Below are positions 25,424 to 34,437 of a stretch of DNA of 64,000 nucleotides, piece after piece. The notes beneath the pieces were generated by a model, which was not told the DNA's origin, made no database searches, and saw only the letters and a program-made list of their open reading frames with translations. Both the position numbers and the translations under genes were made by a program. Numbering within the stretch: position 1 is the stretch's first letter; each line of letters opens with the position of its first letter. This stretch comes from Pseudomonas citrullilanati (GTDB taxonomy: Bacteria; Pseudomonadota; Gammaproteobacteria; Pseudomonadales; Pseudomonadaceae), in assembly GCF_030580855.1 (NCBI RefSeq), contig NZ_JAUQOP010000005.1:62001-126000 (forward strand), in the 5' to 3' direction.

Positions 25424-26674
25424 ATGCAACGCTATTCGGGCTTCGGCCTCTTCAAACACTCTCTCAGCCATCACGAAAACTGGCAGCGGATGTGGCGCAC
25501 GCCGACCCCGAAGAAAGTCTACGACGTGGTGATCGTCGGCGGGGGCGGGCATGGCCTGGCGACCGCCTACTACCTGGCCAAGGAACACGGCATCACCAAC
25601 GTGGCCGTGGTCGAGAAAGGCTGGCTGGGCGGCGGTAACACCGCGCGCAACACCACCATCGTGCGCTCCAACTACCTGTGGGACGAATCGGCCCACCTGT
25701 ACGAACACGCGATGAAACTCTGGGAAGGCTTGTCCCAGGACCTGAACTACAACGTGATGTTCTCCCAGCGTGGCGTCTACAACCTGTGCCACACCCTGCA
25801 GGACATCCGCGACTCCGAGCGCCGGGTCAGTGCCAACCGCCTCAACGGCGTGGACGGCGAACTGCTCGACGCCAAGCAAGTGGCCGACGAGATCCCGTAC
25901 CTGGACTGCTCGAAGAACACCCGCTACCCGGTGCTGGGCGCCACCGTCCAGCGTCGCGGCGGCGTGGCCCGCCACGATGCCGTGGCCTGGGGCTTCGCCC
26001 GTGCCGCCGACGCCTTGGGCGTGGACCTGATCCAGCAGACCGAAGTGATCGGTTTCCGCAAGGAAAACGGCGTGTGCATCGGCGTGGAAACCAACAAGGG
26101 CTTCATCGGCGCCAAGCGCGTCGGCGTGGTGACCGCCGGTAACTCCGGGCACATGGCCAAGCTGGCCGGCTTCCGCCTGCCGGTGGAATCCCATCCGCTG
26201 CAAGCGCTGGTGTCCGAGCCGATCAAGCCCATCATCGACAGCGTGATCATGTCCAACGCCGTGCACGGCTACATCAGCCAGTCCGACAAGGGCGACCTGG
26301 TGATCGGCGCCGGTATCGATGGCTGGGTCGGCTACGGCCAGCGCGGCTCGTACCCGGTGATCGAACACACCATCCAGGCCATCGTCGAGATGTTCCCGGT
26401 GCTCTCGCGGGTGCGCATGAACCGCCAGTGGGGCGGCATCGTCGACACCACGCCGGACGCCTGCCCGATCATCTCCAAGACCCCGGTGCCGAACATGTTC
26501 TTCAACTGCGGCTGGGGCACCGGCGGCTTCAAGGCGACACCTGGCTCGGGCAACGTATTTGCCGCGAGTCTGGCCAAGGGTGAAATGCACCCACTGGCCG
26601 CACCTTTCTCCATCGACCGTTTCCACAACGGTGCGTTGATCGATGAACACGGCGCTGCTGCGGTTGCCCACTAA
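25424..26674 (+). CDS. soxB: Sarcosine oxidase beta subunit
   Basis: From ATG 25424 (TGGAG eight bases upstream; ATG 25418 is too close to it) the product is 416 residues. It has an FAD site [19 protein letters not shown] (about 30-48), [18 protein letters not shown], where heterotetrameric sarcosine oxidases attach covalent FMN through a conserved His in this region, and the C-terminal [12 protein letters not shown]. This subunit carries the sarcosine-binding site. Second gene of glyA-soxBDAG-purU-fdhA. Confidence 0.93.
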   Translation: MQRYSGFGLFKHSLSHHENWQRMWRTPTPKKVYDVVIVGGGGHGLATAYYLAKEHGITNVAVVEKGWLGGGNTARNTTIVRSNYLWDESAHLYEHAMKLWEGLSQDLNYNVMFSQRGVYNLCHTLQDIRDSERRVSANRLNGVDGELLDAKQVADEIPYLDCSKNTRYPVLGATVQRRGGVARHDAVAWGFARAADALGVDLIQQTEVIGFRKENGVCIGVETNKGFIGAKRVGVVTAGNSGHMAKLAGFRLPVESHPLQALVSEPIKPIIDSVIMSNAVHGYISQSDKGDLVIGAGIDGWVGYGQRGSYPVIEHTIQAIVEMFPVLSRVRMNRQWGGIVDTTPDACPIISKTPVPNMFFNCGWGTGGFKATPGSGNVFAASLAKGEMHPLAAPFSIDRFHNGALIDEHGAAAVAH

Positions 26675-26688
26675 CAGGAGAAATCCCC

Positions 26689-27018
26689 ATGTTGCACATC
26701 TTCTGTCCTCACTGCGGCGAACTGCGCTCCGAAGAGGAATTCCATTCGTCCGGCCAGGCGCATATCCCGCGTCCCCTGGACCCGAATGCCTGCACCGACG
26801 AACAGTGGGGCGACTACATGTTCTTCCGCGACAACCCGCGCGGCCTGCACCATGAGTTGTGGATCCACGCGGCCGGTTGCCGCCAGTACTTCAACGCTAC
26901 CCGTGACACCGTGAGCTACGAAATCCTGGAAACCTACAAGATCGGCCAAAAGCCGCAATTCACCGACAAGGCTGACAGTCCGAAAGCGGCCGCGCAGGCT
27001 CTGGGAGAGAAGGTATGA
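26689..27018 (+). CDS. soxD: Sarcosine oxidase delta subunit
   Basis: The 109-residue zinc-binding subunit starts MLHIFCPHCGELRSEEEF with Cys6 and Cys9 as zinc ligands; HIPRP and CRQYFNATRDT complete the family pattern. AGGAG lies seven bases before ATG 26689. Its stop overlaps the soxA start by four bases (ATGA), coupling translation. Confidence 0.93.
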   Translation: MLHIFCPHCGELRSEEEFHSSGQAHIPRPLDPNACTDEQWGDYMFFRDNPRGLHHELWIHAAGCRQYFNATRDTVSYEILETYKIGQKPQFTDKADSPKAAAQALGEKV

Positions 27019-30000
27019 GCCAGATCAATCGCCTGTCCAACGGCGGACGGATCGACCGCAACAAAGTGCTGAGCTTCACCTTCAACGGCCAGACCTACAA
27101 GGGCTTCGAAGGCGACACCCTGGCCGCTGCACTGCTGGCCAACGGCGTCGACATCATTGGCCGCAGCTTCAAGTATTCCCGTCCACGGGGCATCTTCGCC
27201 GCCGGCGCGGAAGAGCCGAACGCGGTGCTGCAGATCGGTGCCACCGAAGCCACCCAGATCCCCAACGTGCGGGCCACGCAACAGGCGCTGTACCAGGGCC
27301 TGGTCGCCACCAGCACCAATGGCTGGCCGAACGTGAACAACGACATGATGGGCATTCTCGGCAAGGTCGGCGGCAAGCTGATGCCGCCGGGCTTCTACTA
27401 CAAGACCTTCATGTACCCGCAATCGTTCTGGATGACCTACGAGAAGTACATCCGCAAGGCCGCGGGCCTGGGTCGCTCGCCGACCGAGAACGATCCGGAC
27501 ACCTACGACTACATGAACCGCCACTGCGACGTGCTGGTGGTCGGCGCCGGCCCTGCCGGCCTGGCTGCCGCGCTGGCCGCGGCCCGCAGCGGTGCGCGGG
27601 TGATCCTGGCGGACGAGCAGGAAGAGTTCGGCGGCAGCCTGCTCGATACCCGCGAAAGCCTGGACGGCAAGCCGGCCACCGAATGGGTGGCGGCGGTGGT
27701 CGCCGAGTTGCGTTCGATGCCGGATGTCGTGCTGTTGCCGCGCGCCACCGTCAACGGCTACCACGACCATAACTTCCTGACCATCCACGAGCGCCTCACC
27801 GACCACCTCGGTGACCGTGCGCCGATCGGCCAGGTGCGCCAGCGCATCAACCGTGTCCGCGCCAAGCGCGTGGTGTTGGCCACCGGTGCCTGCGAACGGC
27901 CGCTGGTCTACGGCAACAACGATGTGCCGGGCAACATATTGGCCGGTGCGGTCTCCACCTACGTGCGTCGCTACGGCGTGGCACCGGGCAAGAAACTGGT
28001 GCTGAGCACCAACAACGACCATGCCTACCGCGTGGCGCTGGACTGGTTCGACGCCGGCCTGCAAGTCGTCGCCGTCGCCGATGCCCGCAGCAACCCACGG
28101 GGTGCGCTGGTGGAAGAAGCGCGTGCCAAGGGCATTCGCATCCTCACCGGCAGCGCGGTGATCGAGGCCCGTGGCAGCAAGCGTGTGAGCGCTGCTCGTG
28201 TCGCCGCGATCGACGTGCGTGCACAAAAAGTCACCAGCCCCGGCGAATGGCTGGACTGCGACCTGGTCGCCAGTTCCGGCGGCTACAGCCCGGTGGTCCA
28301 CTTGGCTTCGCACCTGGGCGGCAAGCCGATCTGGCGTGAAGACATCCTCGGTTTCGTACCGGGCGAGGCGCCGCAGAAGCGCGTGTGTGTCGGCGGCGTG
28401 AACGGCGTCTACAGCCTGGGTGATTCCCTGGCCGATGGTTTCGAAGGCGGTGCGCGTGCCGCCAGCGAAGCCGGCTTCAAGGCCGTCGAGGGCGTATTGC
28501 CCAAGGCCCTGAGCCGCCACGAGGAGCCGACCCTGGCGCTGTTCCAGGTGCCCCATGAAAAAGCCACGGCACGGGCGCCGAAGCAATTCGTCGACTTGCA
28601 GAACGACGTCACCGCCGCCGCCATCGAACTCGCCACCCGCGAAGGCTTCGAGTCGGTGGAACACGTCAAGCGCTACACCGCACTGGGCTTCGGCACCGAC
28701 CAGGGCAAGCTGGGCAACGTCAACGGCTTGGCCATCGCGGCCCGCTCGCTGAACGTGAGCATCCCGCAGATGGGCACCACCATGTTCCGCCCCAACTACA
28801 CGCCGGTGACCTTCGGCGCCGTGGCTGGCCGGCACTGCGGGCACATCTTCGAACCGGTTCGCTTCACCGCGCTGCATGCCTGGCACGTGAAAAATGGTGC
28901 CGAATTCGAAGACGTCGGCCAGTGGAAACGCCCTTGGTATTTCCCAAGGAACGGTGAGGACATGCATGCGGCGGTCAAGCGTGAATGCAAGGCCGTGCGC
29001 GACAGCGTCGGCCTGCTGGACGCCTCGACCCTGGGCAAGATCGACATCCAGGGGCCGGACGCCCGCGAGTTCCTCAACCGCATCTACACCAACGCCTGGA
29101 CCAAGCTCGACGTGGGCAAGGCTCGCTATGGCCTGATGTGCAAGGAAGACGGCATGGTGTTCGACGACGGCGTGACCGCCTGCGTCGCCGACAACCATTT
29201 CATCATGACCACCACCACCGGCGGTGCGGCCCGTGTGCTGCAATGGCTGGAGATCTACCAGCAGACCGAATGGCCGGACCTGAAGGTGTATTTCACCTCG
29301 GTCACCGACCACTGGGCGACCATGACCCTGTCGGGCCCCAACAGCCGCAAGCTGCTGAGCGAAGTCACCGACATCGACCTGGACCGTGACGGCTTCCCGT
29401 TCATGACCTGGAAGGAAGGCCTGGTGGGCGGCGTGCCGGCCCGGGTGTTCCGGATCTCGTTCACCGGTGAGCTGTCGTACGAAGTCAACGTGCAGGCCGA
29501 CTACGCCATGGGCGTGCTCGAAAAAATCGTCGAGGCCGGCAAGAAGTACAACCTGACCCCGTACGGCACCGAGACCATGCACGTACTGCGGGCCGAGAAG
29601 GGCTTCATTATCGTCGGCCAGGACACCGACGGCTCGATGACCCCGGACGACTTGAACATGGGCTGGTGCGTGGGCCGTACCAAACCGTTCTCGTGGATCG
29701 GCTGGCGCGGCATGAATCGCGAAGACTGCGTGCGCGAAGACCGCAAGCAACTGGTGGGCCTCAAGCCGATCGACCCGAACGTCTGGCTGCCGGAAGGCGC
29801 GCAACTGGTGTTCAACCCCAAGCAAGCGATCCCGATGACCATGGTCGGCCACGTGACTTCCAGCTATGCCCACAACTCCCTGGGTTATTCCTTCGCCATG
29901 GGTGTGGTCAAGGGCGGCTTGAAGCGCATGGGTGAACGCGTGTTCGCACCGTTGGCCGATGGCCGCGTGATCGAGGCAGAAATCGTGCCTTCGGTGTTCT

Positions 30001-30032
30001 TCGATCCGAAGGGGGATCGGCAGAACATCTAA
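27015..30032 (+). CDS. soxA: Sarcosine oxidase alpha subunit
   Basis: The 1005-residue product has an N-terminal 2Fe-2S-like fold without the cluster cysteines (FTFNGQTYKGFEGDTLAAAL), a NAD-binding Rossmann site DVLVVGAGPAGLAAALAAA (about 172-190), ATGACERPLVYGNNDVPGN, and a C-terminal folate-binding aminomethyltransferase-like domain (about 600-1000; GMVFDDGV, GELSYEVNV). It transfers the sarcosine methyl carbon to tetrahydrofolate. A REP element separates it from soxG. Confidence 0.94.
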   Translation: MSQINRLSNGGRIDRNKVLSFTFNGQTYKGFEGDTLAAALLANGVDIIGRSFKYSRPRGIFAAGAEEPNAVLQIGATEATQIPNVRATQQALYQGLVATSTNGWPNVNNDMMGILGKVGGKLMPPGFYYKTFMYPQSFWMTYEKYIRKAAGLGRSPTENDPDTYDYMNRHCDVLVVGAGPAGLAAALAAARSGARVILADEQEEFGGSLLDTRESLDGKPATEWVAAVVAELRSMPDVVLLPRATVNGYHDHNFLTIHERLTDHLGDRAPIGQVRQRINRVRAKRVVLATGACERPLVYGNNDVPGNILAGAVSTYVRRYGVAPGKKLVLSTNNDHAYRVALDWFDAGLQVVAVADARSNPRGALVEEARAKGIRILTGSAVIEARGSKRVSAARVAAIDVRAQKVTSPGEWLDCDLVASSGGYSPVVHLASHLGGKPIWREDILGFVPGEAPQKRVCVGGVNGVYSLGDSLADGFEGGARAASEAGFKAVEGVLPKALSRHEEPTLALFQVPHEKATARAPKQFVDLQNDVTAAAIELATREGFESVEHVKRYTALGFGTDQGKLGNVNGLAIAARSLNVSIPQMGTTMFRPNYTPVTFGAVAGRHCGHIFEPVRFTALHAWHVKNGAEFEDVGQWKRPWYFPRNGEDMHAAVKRECKAVRDSVGLLDASTLGKIDIQGPDAREFLNRIYTNAWTKLDVGKARYGLMCKEDGMVFDDGVTACVADNHFIMTTTTGGAARVLQWLEIYQQTEWPDLKVYFTSVTDHWATMTLSGPNSRKLLSEVTDIDLDRDGFPFMTWKEGLVGGVPARVFRISFTGELSYEVNVQADYAMGVLEKIVEAGKKYNLTPYGTETMHVLRAEKGFIIVGQDTDGSMTPDDLNMGWCVGRTKPFSWIGWRGMNREDCVREDRKQLVGLKPIDPNVWLPEGAQLVFNPKQAIPMTMVGHVTSSYAHNSLGYSFAMGVVKGGLKRMGERVFAPLADGRVIEAEIVPSVFFDPKGDRQNI

Positions 30033-30059
30033 ATGACCTGGACCCTGTGGGGGATGGGG

Positions 30060-30139
30060 GTGGGAGCAAAGCTTGCTCGCGATGCGGGCAACACGGTTAC
30101 CGCGTTATCGTTCATCGCGGGCAAGCCATGCTCCCACAG
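30060..30139. repeat. REP-type inverted repeat inside the sox operon
   Basis: GTGGGAGCAAAGCTTGCTCGCGAT at 30060 and the complementary ATCGCGGGCAAGC..CTCCCACAG to 30139, in the soxA-soxG gap; it could reduce soxG message relative to soxA. Confidence 0.75.
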
Positions 30140-30185
30140 CGCCACGCCTCGACAGGCCTGAAGCAGAATTCAAAACAGGTGCCAT

Positions 30186-30818
30186 ATGACAGCCGCCAAT
30201 GTTTACCAACAACGCCCGACCACCGGGGCCAAAGCCGAGTCGTCGCTGCACCATGCCGACCTCGCCAGCCTGGTGGGCAAGGGGCGCAAGAACGCCGGCG
30301 TGACCGTGCGCGAGAAGAAACTGCTGGGCCACCTGACGATTCGTGGCGACGGCCACGACGCAGCCTTCGCCGCTGGCGTCCACAAGGCCCTGGGCATCGA
30401 GTTGCCGGGCGCGCTGAGCGTCATCGTCAAGGGCGAGACCAGTTTGCAGTGGATGGGGCCGGATGAATGGCTGCTGGTCGTTCCGACCGGTGAAGAATTC
30501 GCCGCCGAGAAAAAACTGCGCGAAGCCCTGGGCGACCTGCACATCCAGATCGTCAACGTCAGCGGCGGCCAGCAGATCCTCGAACTGTCCGGCCCGAACG
30601 TGCGCGATGTGCTGATGAAGTCCACCAGCTACGACGTCCACCCCAGCAACTTCCCGGTGGGCAAGGCCGTGGGCACGGTATTCGCCAAGTCGCAACTGGT
30701 CATCCGCCACACCGCCGAAGACACCTGGGAACTGCTGATCCGCCGCAGTTTCTCCGACTACTGGTGGCTGTGGTTGCAGGATGCGTCGGCTGAGTATGGG
30801 TTGAGCGTGCAGGCCTGA
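30186..30818 (+). CDS. soxG: Sarcosine oxidase gamma subunit
   Basis: The 210-residue subunit shows LQWMGPDEWLLVVP and the sequence VNVSGGQQILELSGPNVRDVL of the SoxG/GcvT-like fold, ending SFSDYWWLWLQDAS. It completes the heterotetramer. ATG 30186 is preceded by AACAGGTGCCAT, a modest ribosome-binding site. Confidence 0.93.
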   Translation: MTAANVYQQRPTTGAKAESSLHHADLASLVGKGRKNAGVTVREKKLLGHLTIRGDGHDAAFAAGVHKALGIELPGALSVIVKGETSLQWMGPDEWLLVVPTGEEFAAEKKLREALGDLHIQIVNVSGGQQILELSGPNVRDVLMKSTSYDVHPSNFPVGKAVGTVFAKSQLVIRHTAEDTWELLIRRSFSDYWWLWLQDASAEYGLSVQA

Positions 30819-30846
30819 AAAACGTGGACTAGAGCCGGACACCTTG

Positions 30847-30975
30847 GTGGCGAGGGGATTTATCCCCGCTGGGCTGCAAAGCGGCCCCTGGACCTGCTAC
30901 TTGAGAGTGTCAGGCTGAACGCATCAAGCTTTTGGGGCTGCTATGCAGCCCAGCGGGGATAAATCCCCTCGCCAC
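30847..30975. repeat. Long inverted repeat, GTGGCGAGGGGATTTATCCCC family
   Basis: Arms GTGGCGAGGGGATTTATCCC and GGGGATAAATCCCCTCGCCAC flank inner GGGCTGCAAAGC and GCTATGCAGCCC. Lies between soxG and purU. Confidence 0.8.
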
Positions 30976-31018
30976 AGGGTTCATGCCGCACCGCTAATTT
31001 TGAACAGGAGTCACCGCA

Positions 31019-31876
31019 ATGAGCCGCGCCCCAGACACATGGATCTTGACTGCCGACTGCCCCAGCGTGCTCGGCACGGTGGACGCGGTGACCCGCTTTC
31101 TGTTCGAGCAGGGCTGCTACGTCACCGAGCACCATTCCTTCGACGATCGCCTCTCGGCGCGTTTTTTCATTCGCGTGGAATTTCGCCAGCCCGAGGGCTT
31201 TGACGAACAGGGTTTCCGTGCCGGCCTGGCCGAGCGGGCCGAAGCCTTTGGCATGGTCTTCGAGCTGACCCCGCCGAACTACCGGCCGAAAGTGGTGATC
31301 ATGGTGTCCAAGGCCGATCATTGCCTCAACGACTTGCTCTATCGCCAGCGCATCGGCCAGTTGTCCATGGACGTGGTGGCCGTGGTGTCCAATCACCCGG
31401 ACCTCAAGCCGCTGGCCGACTGGCACCAGATTCCCTACCACCATTTCCCCCTGGACCCGAACGACAAGCCGGCCCAGGAGCGCCAGGTGTGGCAGGTGAT
31501 CGAAGACACCGGCGCCGAACTGGTGATCCTCGCCCGCTACATGCAGGTGCTGTCGCCGGAGCTGTGTCGCAAGCTCGATGGCAAGGCGATCAACATCCAC
31601 CACTCCCTGCTGCCGGGCTTCAAGGGCGCCAAGCCGTATCACCAGGCCTACAACAAGGGCGTGAAGCTGGTGGGCGCGACGGCGCACTACATCAACAACG
31701 ACCTGGACGAAGGCCCGATCATCGCCCAGGGCGTGGAAGTGGTGGACCACAGCCACTATCCCGAGGACCTGATCGCCAAGGGCCGGGACATCGAAGGGCT
31801 GACCCTGGCCCGGGCCGTGGGGTATCACATCGAAAGAAGGGTGTTCTTGAACGCCAATCGCACGGTCGTTCTTTAG
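31019..31876 (+). CDS. purU: Formyltetrahydrofolate deformylase
   Basis: The 285-residue protein has an N-terminal ACT domain (TWILTADCPSVLGTVDAVTRFL) and a formyl-THF hydrolase domain with the catalytic Asn-His region NIHHSLLPGFKGAKPY and the Asp in GATAHYINNDLDEGPII. It releases formate from 10-formyl-THF, recycling the folate loaded with carbon from sarcosine and dimethylglycine. Its place after soxG identifies it as the catabolic copy (purU2 type). AACAGGAG precedes ATG 31019. Confidence 0.92.
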   Translation: MSRAPDTWILTADCPSVLGTVDAVTRFLFEQGCYVTEHHSFDDRLSARFFIRVEFRQPEGFDEQGFRAGLAERAEAFGMVFELTPPNYRPKVVIMVSKADHCLNDLLYRQRIGQLSMDVVAVVSNHPDLKPLADWHQIPYHHFPLDPNDKPAQERQVWQVIEDTGAELVILARYMQVLSPELCRKLDGKAINIHHSLLPGFKGAKPYHQAYNKGVKLVGATAHYINNDLDEGPIIAQGVEVVDHSHYPEDLIAKGRDIEGLTLARAVGYHIERRVFLNANRTVVL

Positions 31877-31881
31877 AACGA

Positions 31882-31947
31882 CATCGCGAGCAAGCTCGCT
31901 CCCACAGGGAGTATGCGATCACTGTGGGAGCGAGCTTGCTCGCGATG
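31882..31947. repeat. REP-type inverted repeat between purU and fdhA
   Basis: CATCGCGAGCAAGCTCGCTC at 31882 and its complement ending CTTGCTCGCGATG at 31947. Confidence 0.8.
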
Positions 31948-32055
31948 AGGCCCTTACAGACAACAAAGAAACAAGACACAAGCACTAACCCGAGCAATCA
32001 ACGCGCTGCCTGCCTGGGCAACGCAGTTTCATAAAAACAACAGCGAGGTGAAAGC

Positions 32056-33255
32056 ATGTCCGGTAATCGTGGTGTCGTGTATCTCGGCAACGGCAAGGTC
32101 GAAGTACAGAAAATCGACTATCCCAAAATGCAGGACCCGCGCGGCAGGAAGATCGAGCACGGCGTCATCCTGCGCGTAGTCTCCACCAACATCTGCGGCT
32201 CCGACCAACACATGGTGCGCGGCCGTACCACCGCCCAGACCGGCCTGGTCCTGGGTCACGAAATCACCGGCGAAGTGATCGAGAAGGGCAGCGACGTCGA
32301 GAACCTGAAGATCGGCGACCTGGTGTCGGTACCGTTCAACGTGGCGTGCGGCCGCTGCCGTTCCTGCAAGGAGCAGCACACCGGTGTCTGCCTGACCGTC
32401 AACCCGGCCCGTGCCGGTGGCGCCTACGGCTATGTCGACATGGGTGACTGGACCGGTGGCCAGGCCGAATACGTGCTGGTGCCGTATGCCGACTTCAACC
32501 TGCTGAAACTGCCGAACCGCGACAAGGCCATGGAGAAGATCCGCGACCTGACCTGCCTGTCGGACATCCTGCCCACCGGCTACCACGGCGCCGTCACCGC
32601 CGGTGTTGGCCCTGGCAGCACCGTCTACATCGCCGGTGCCGGCCCGGTTGGCCTGGCGGCCGCCGCGTCCGCCCGCCTGTTGGGCGCGGCCGTGGTGATC
32701 GTGGGTGACGTCAACCCGGTCCGCCTGGCCCACGCCAAGGCCCAGGGTTTTGAAATCGCCGACCTGTCCAAGGACACCCCGCTGCACGAGCAGATCGCCG
32801 ACCTGCTGGGCGAGCCGGAAGTCGACTGCGCCGTCGACGCCGTGGGCTTCGAAGCCCGTGGTCACGGCCATGAAGGCGTCAAGCACGAAGCCCCGGCCAC
32901 CGTGCTCAACTCGCTGATGCAAGTGACCCGCGTCGCCGGCAAGATCGGTATCCCCGGCCTGTACGTGACCGAAGACCCGGGCGCCGTCGACGCCGCCGCC
33001 AAGATCGGCGCCCTGAGCATCCGTTTCGGCCTGGGCTGGGCCAAATCCCACAGCTTCCACACCGGCCAGACCCCGGTCATGAAGTACAACCGCGCGCTGA
33101 TGCAAGCGATCATGTGGGACCGCATCAACATCGCCGAAATCGTCGGCGTACAGGTGATCAGCCTGGACGACGCGCCGAAGGGGTATGGCGAGTTCGATGC
33201 CGGTGTGCCGAAGAAGTTTGTGATTGATCCGCATAAGATGTTTAGTGCGGCGTAA
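32056..33255 (+). CDS. fdhA: Glutathione-independent formaldehyde dehydrogenase
   Basis: The 399-residue zinc alcohol dehydrogenase family enzyme shows the catalytic zinc region NICGSDQHMVRG and GHEITGEVIEKG, structural zinc cysteines CGRCRSCKEQHTGVC, and the NAD site YIAGAGPVGLAAAASARLLGA. The fused-in insertion pattern matches P. putida FdhA. It oxidises the formaldehyde released by demethylation of glycine betaine, dimethylglycine and sarcosine. SD AGCGAGGTGAAAGC before ATG 32056. A clear terminator follows. Confidence 0.94.
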   Translation: MSGNRGVVYLGNGKVEVQKIDYPKMQDPRGRKIEHGVILRVVSTNICGSDQHMVRGRTTAQTGLVLGHEITGEVIEKGSDVENLKIGDLVSVPFNVACGRCRSCKEQHTGVCLTVNPARAGGAYGYVDMGDWTGGQAEYVLVPYADFNLLKLPNRDKAMEKIRDLTCLSDILPTGYHGAVTAGVGPGSTVYIAGAGPVGLAAAASARLLGAAVVIVGDVNPVRLAHAKAQGFEIADLSKDTPLHEQIADLLGEPEVDCAVDAVGFEARGHGHEGVKHEAPATVLNSLMQVTRVAGKIGIPGLYVTEDPGAVDAAAKIGALSIRFGLGWAKSHSFHTGQTPVMKYNRALMQAIMWDRINIAEIVGVQVISLDDAPKGYGEFDAGVPKKFVIDPHKMFSAA

Positions 33256-33272
33256 GGCGCTAGGGAAGACGG

Positions 33273-33303
33273 AAAAAGGGCGACGGTGATGTCGCCCTTT
33301 TTG
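33273..33303 (+). terminator. Rho-independent terminator after fdhA
   Basis: AAAAAGGGCGAC pairs with GTCGCCCTTTTT around a GGTGAT loop, 18 bases after the fdhA stop, running into a T-rich stretch. Confidence 0.9.
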
Positions 33304-33336
33304 TTTTCCACGAATAAAACTGCAGCGTTATGTAAT

Positions 33337-34392
33337 TCAAACAGTTGTATCCTTGCGGATTTTCTTGGATTGGGTTTGTTGGGAAAAACTTTCTGAAGCA
33401 CGCTTTAGAGGAGGCCTCGATACTAATGATTTTGCTTTAAGGTGTGCATTGAGGGCCATCGTCTCGGTCAGTTCGGTCATAGGGTTAGCGCCGCGTTGGG
33501 CGCGCTTGGCAAAAGTTACCAAGGTCTCATTGCCTAACACCTGCGACGGTAGATGGCCCTTCGAACGGCCTGTTGCAATGGAGCGCAATTCATGATGCAG
33601 GAACGCTGGGATCTTATCAGCAGGCCCATTAGCAATTGGGCGTACGTGGGATTTGACTAAGCGGTTCATGTCTTTAGATATCAGCGATAAATTAACCAAA
33701 GTTTTGGATTCGACGTTACCTAGGATGTTCTCAAGAATGTGGGGCATGCCTAAAAATTTATTGAATGGGCCAATGATCTGGTTTGGCTTCGACGCGACGT
33801 TCATTGTTTTTACCGCGCTCATGGCCTTGGGGAAATGCTTTAGCATCAAAGCAGCCCAACTGACATGCCCAGTTGGGTCCTGTTTGTTCACCGGGTCCCC
33901 GACGCAATATACATAGGCATTAAAGCCACCCTCCCGAAACGGACTGAAACTGTCCGGGCTATTGAATCGCATCAACACCGGATTGAACGCCCGATAACCA
34001 TTTCCTAGTAAATAATACCCCGTCATTGGGTCCAGCCTTTCGCCATTGAAGCCAAGCAGACTGAGCAAACCGTTTTCCATGACACGGTGACCATACGGTG
34101 TGTAGACGAGGGGGTGGGTACCCGTCGCGTCGAGCGCCTGCAATACCGAGCGTTGTCGATCGGCGGCGAGCAAAGTGGTTTCGACGATGCTGTCCTGGCG
34201 CTGTTGTTGCGCCAGTAGATGGTCGTCCTGCTGGAAAATCGATCGTTGTATCGAGCCTTGGATTTCGCTGGTCAGGCGCTCCTTCAGGTAGAAGCGCTGG
34301 GTGCGGGCCTGGGACGATGGTGTGCAATCGGCCAGGCGATCCAGTGGGTCATAATGGTAGCGGCAGAGTAGCGTTTGCTGATGGTTGGGCAT
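33337..34392 (-). CDS. Short RHS-core protein with F-box-like tip and NLS-like tail
   Basis: The 351-residue protein has an RHS-core region (about 1-176) with YDPLDRLADC, LVYTPYGHR, LGFNGE, NGYRAFNPVLMRFNSPD and ending DPTGH. It lacks the YD-repeat shell and any secretion domain of full-length RHS toxins. The AT-richer tip (177-351) contains LGMPHILENILG followed by KTLVNLSLISKDMNRL (about 213-246), which fits the F-box consensus, and ends with KR at about 330-331, eleven residues, then KKIRK, a bipartite nuclear-localisation pattern. Start has GAGGA eight bases upstream. It lies 45 bases after a paralogue in tandem. A role as an effector against eukaryotic cells is inference. Confidence 0.75.
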   Translation of the reverse strand: MPNHQQTLLCRYHYDPLDRLADCTPSSQARTQRFYLKERLTSEIQGSIQRSIFQQDDHLLAQQQRQDSIVETTLLAADRQRSVLQALDATGTHPLVYTPYGHRVMENGLLSLLGFNGERLDPMTGYYLLGNGYRAFNPVLMRFNSPDSFSPFREGGFNAYVYCVGDPVNKQDPTGHVSWAALMLKHFPKAMSAVKTMNVASKPNQIIGPFNKFLGMPHILENILGNVESKTLVNLSLISKDMNRLVKSHVRPIANGPADKIPAFLHHELRSIATGRSKGHLPSQVLGNETLVTFAKRAQRGANPMTELTETMALNAHLKAKSLVSRPPLKRASESFSQQTQSKKIRKDTTV

Positions 34393-34437
34393 CGCGCTGT
34401 TCCTCGAACGGTCAATGACTTGAGCCCAGCGTTAAAA

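Noticed and set aside
26934..29873. A 979-codon minus-strand frame opposite soxA
   Set aside because: A shadow of the high-GC soxA codon pattern.
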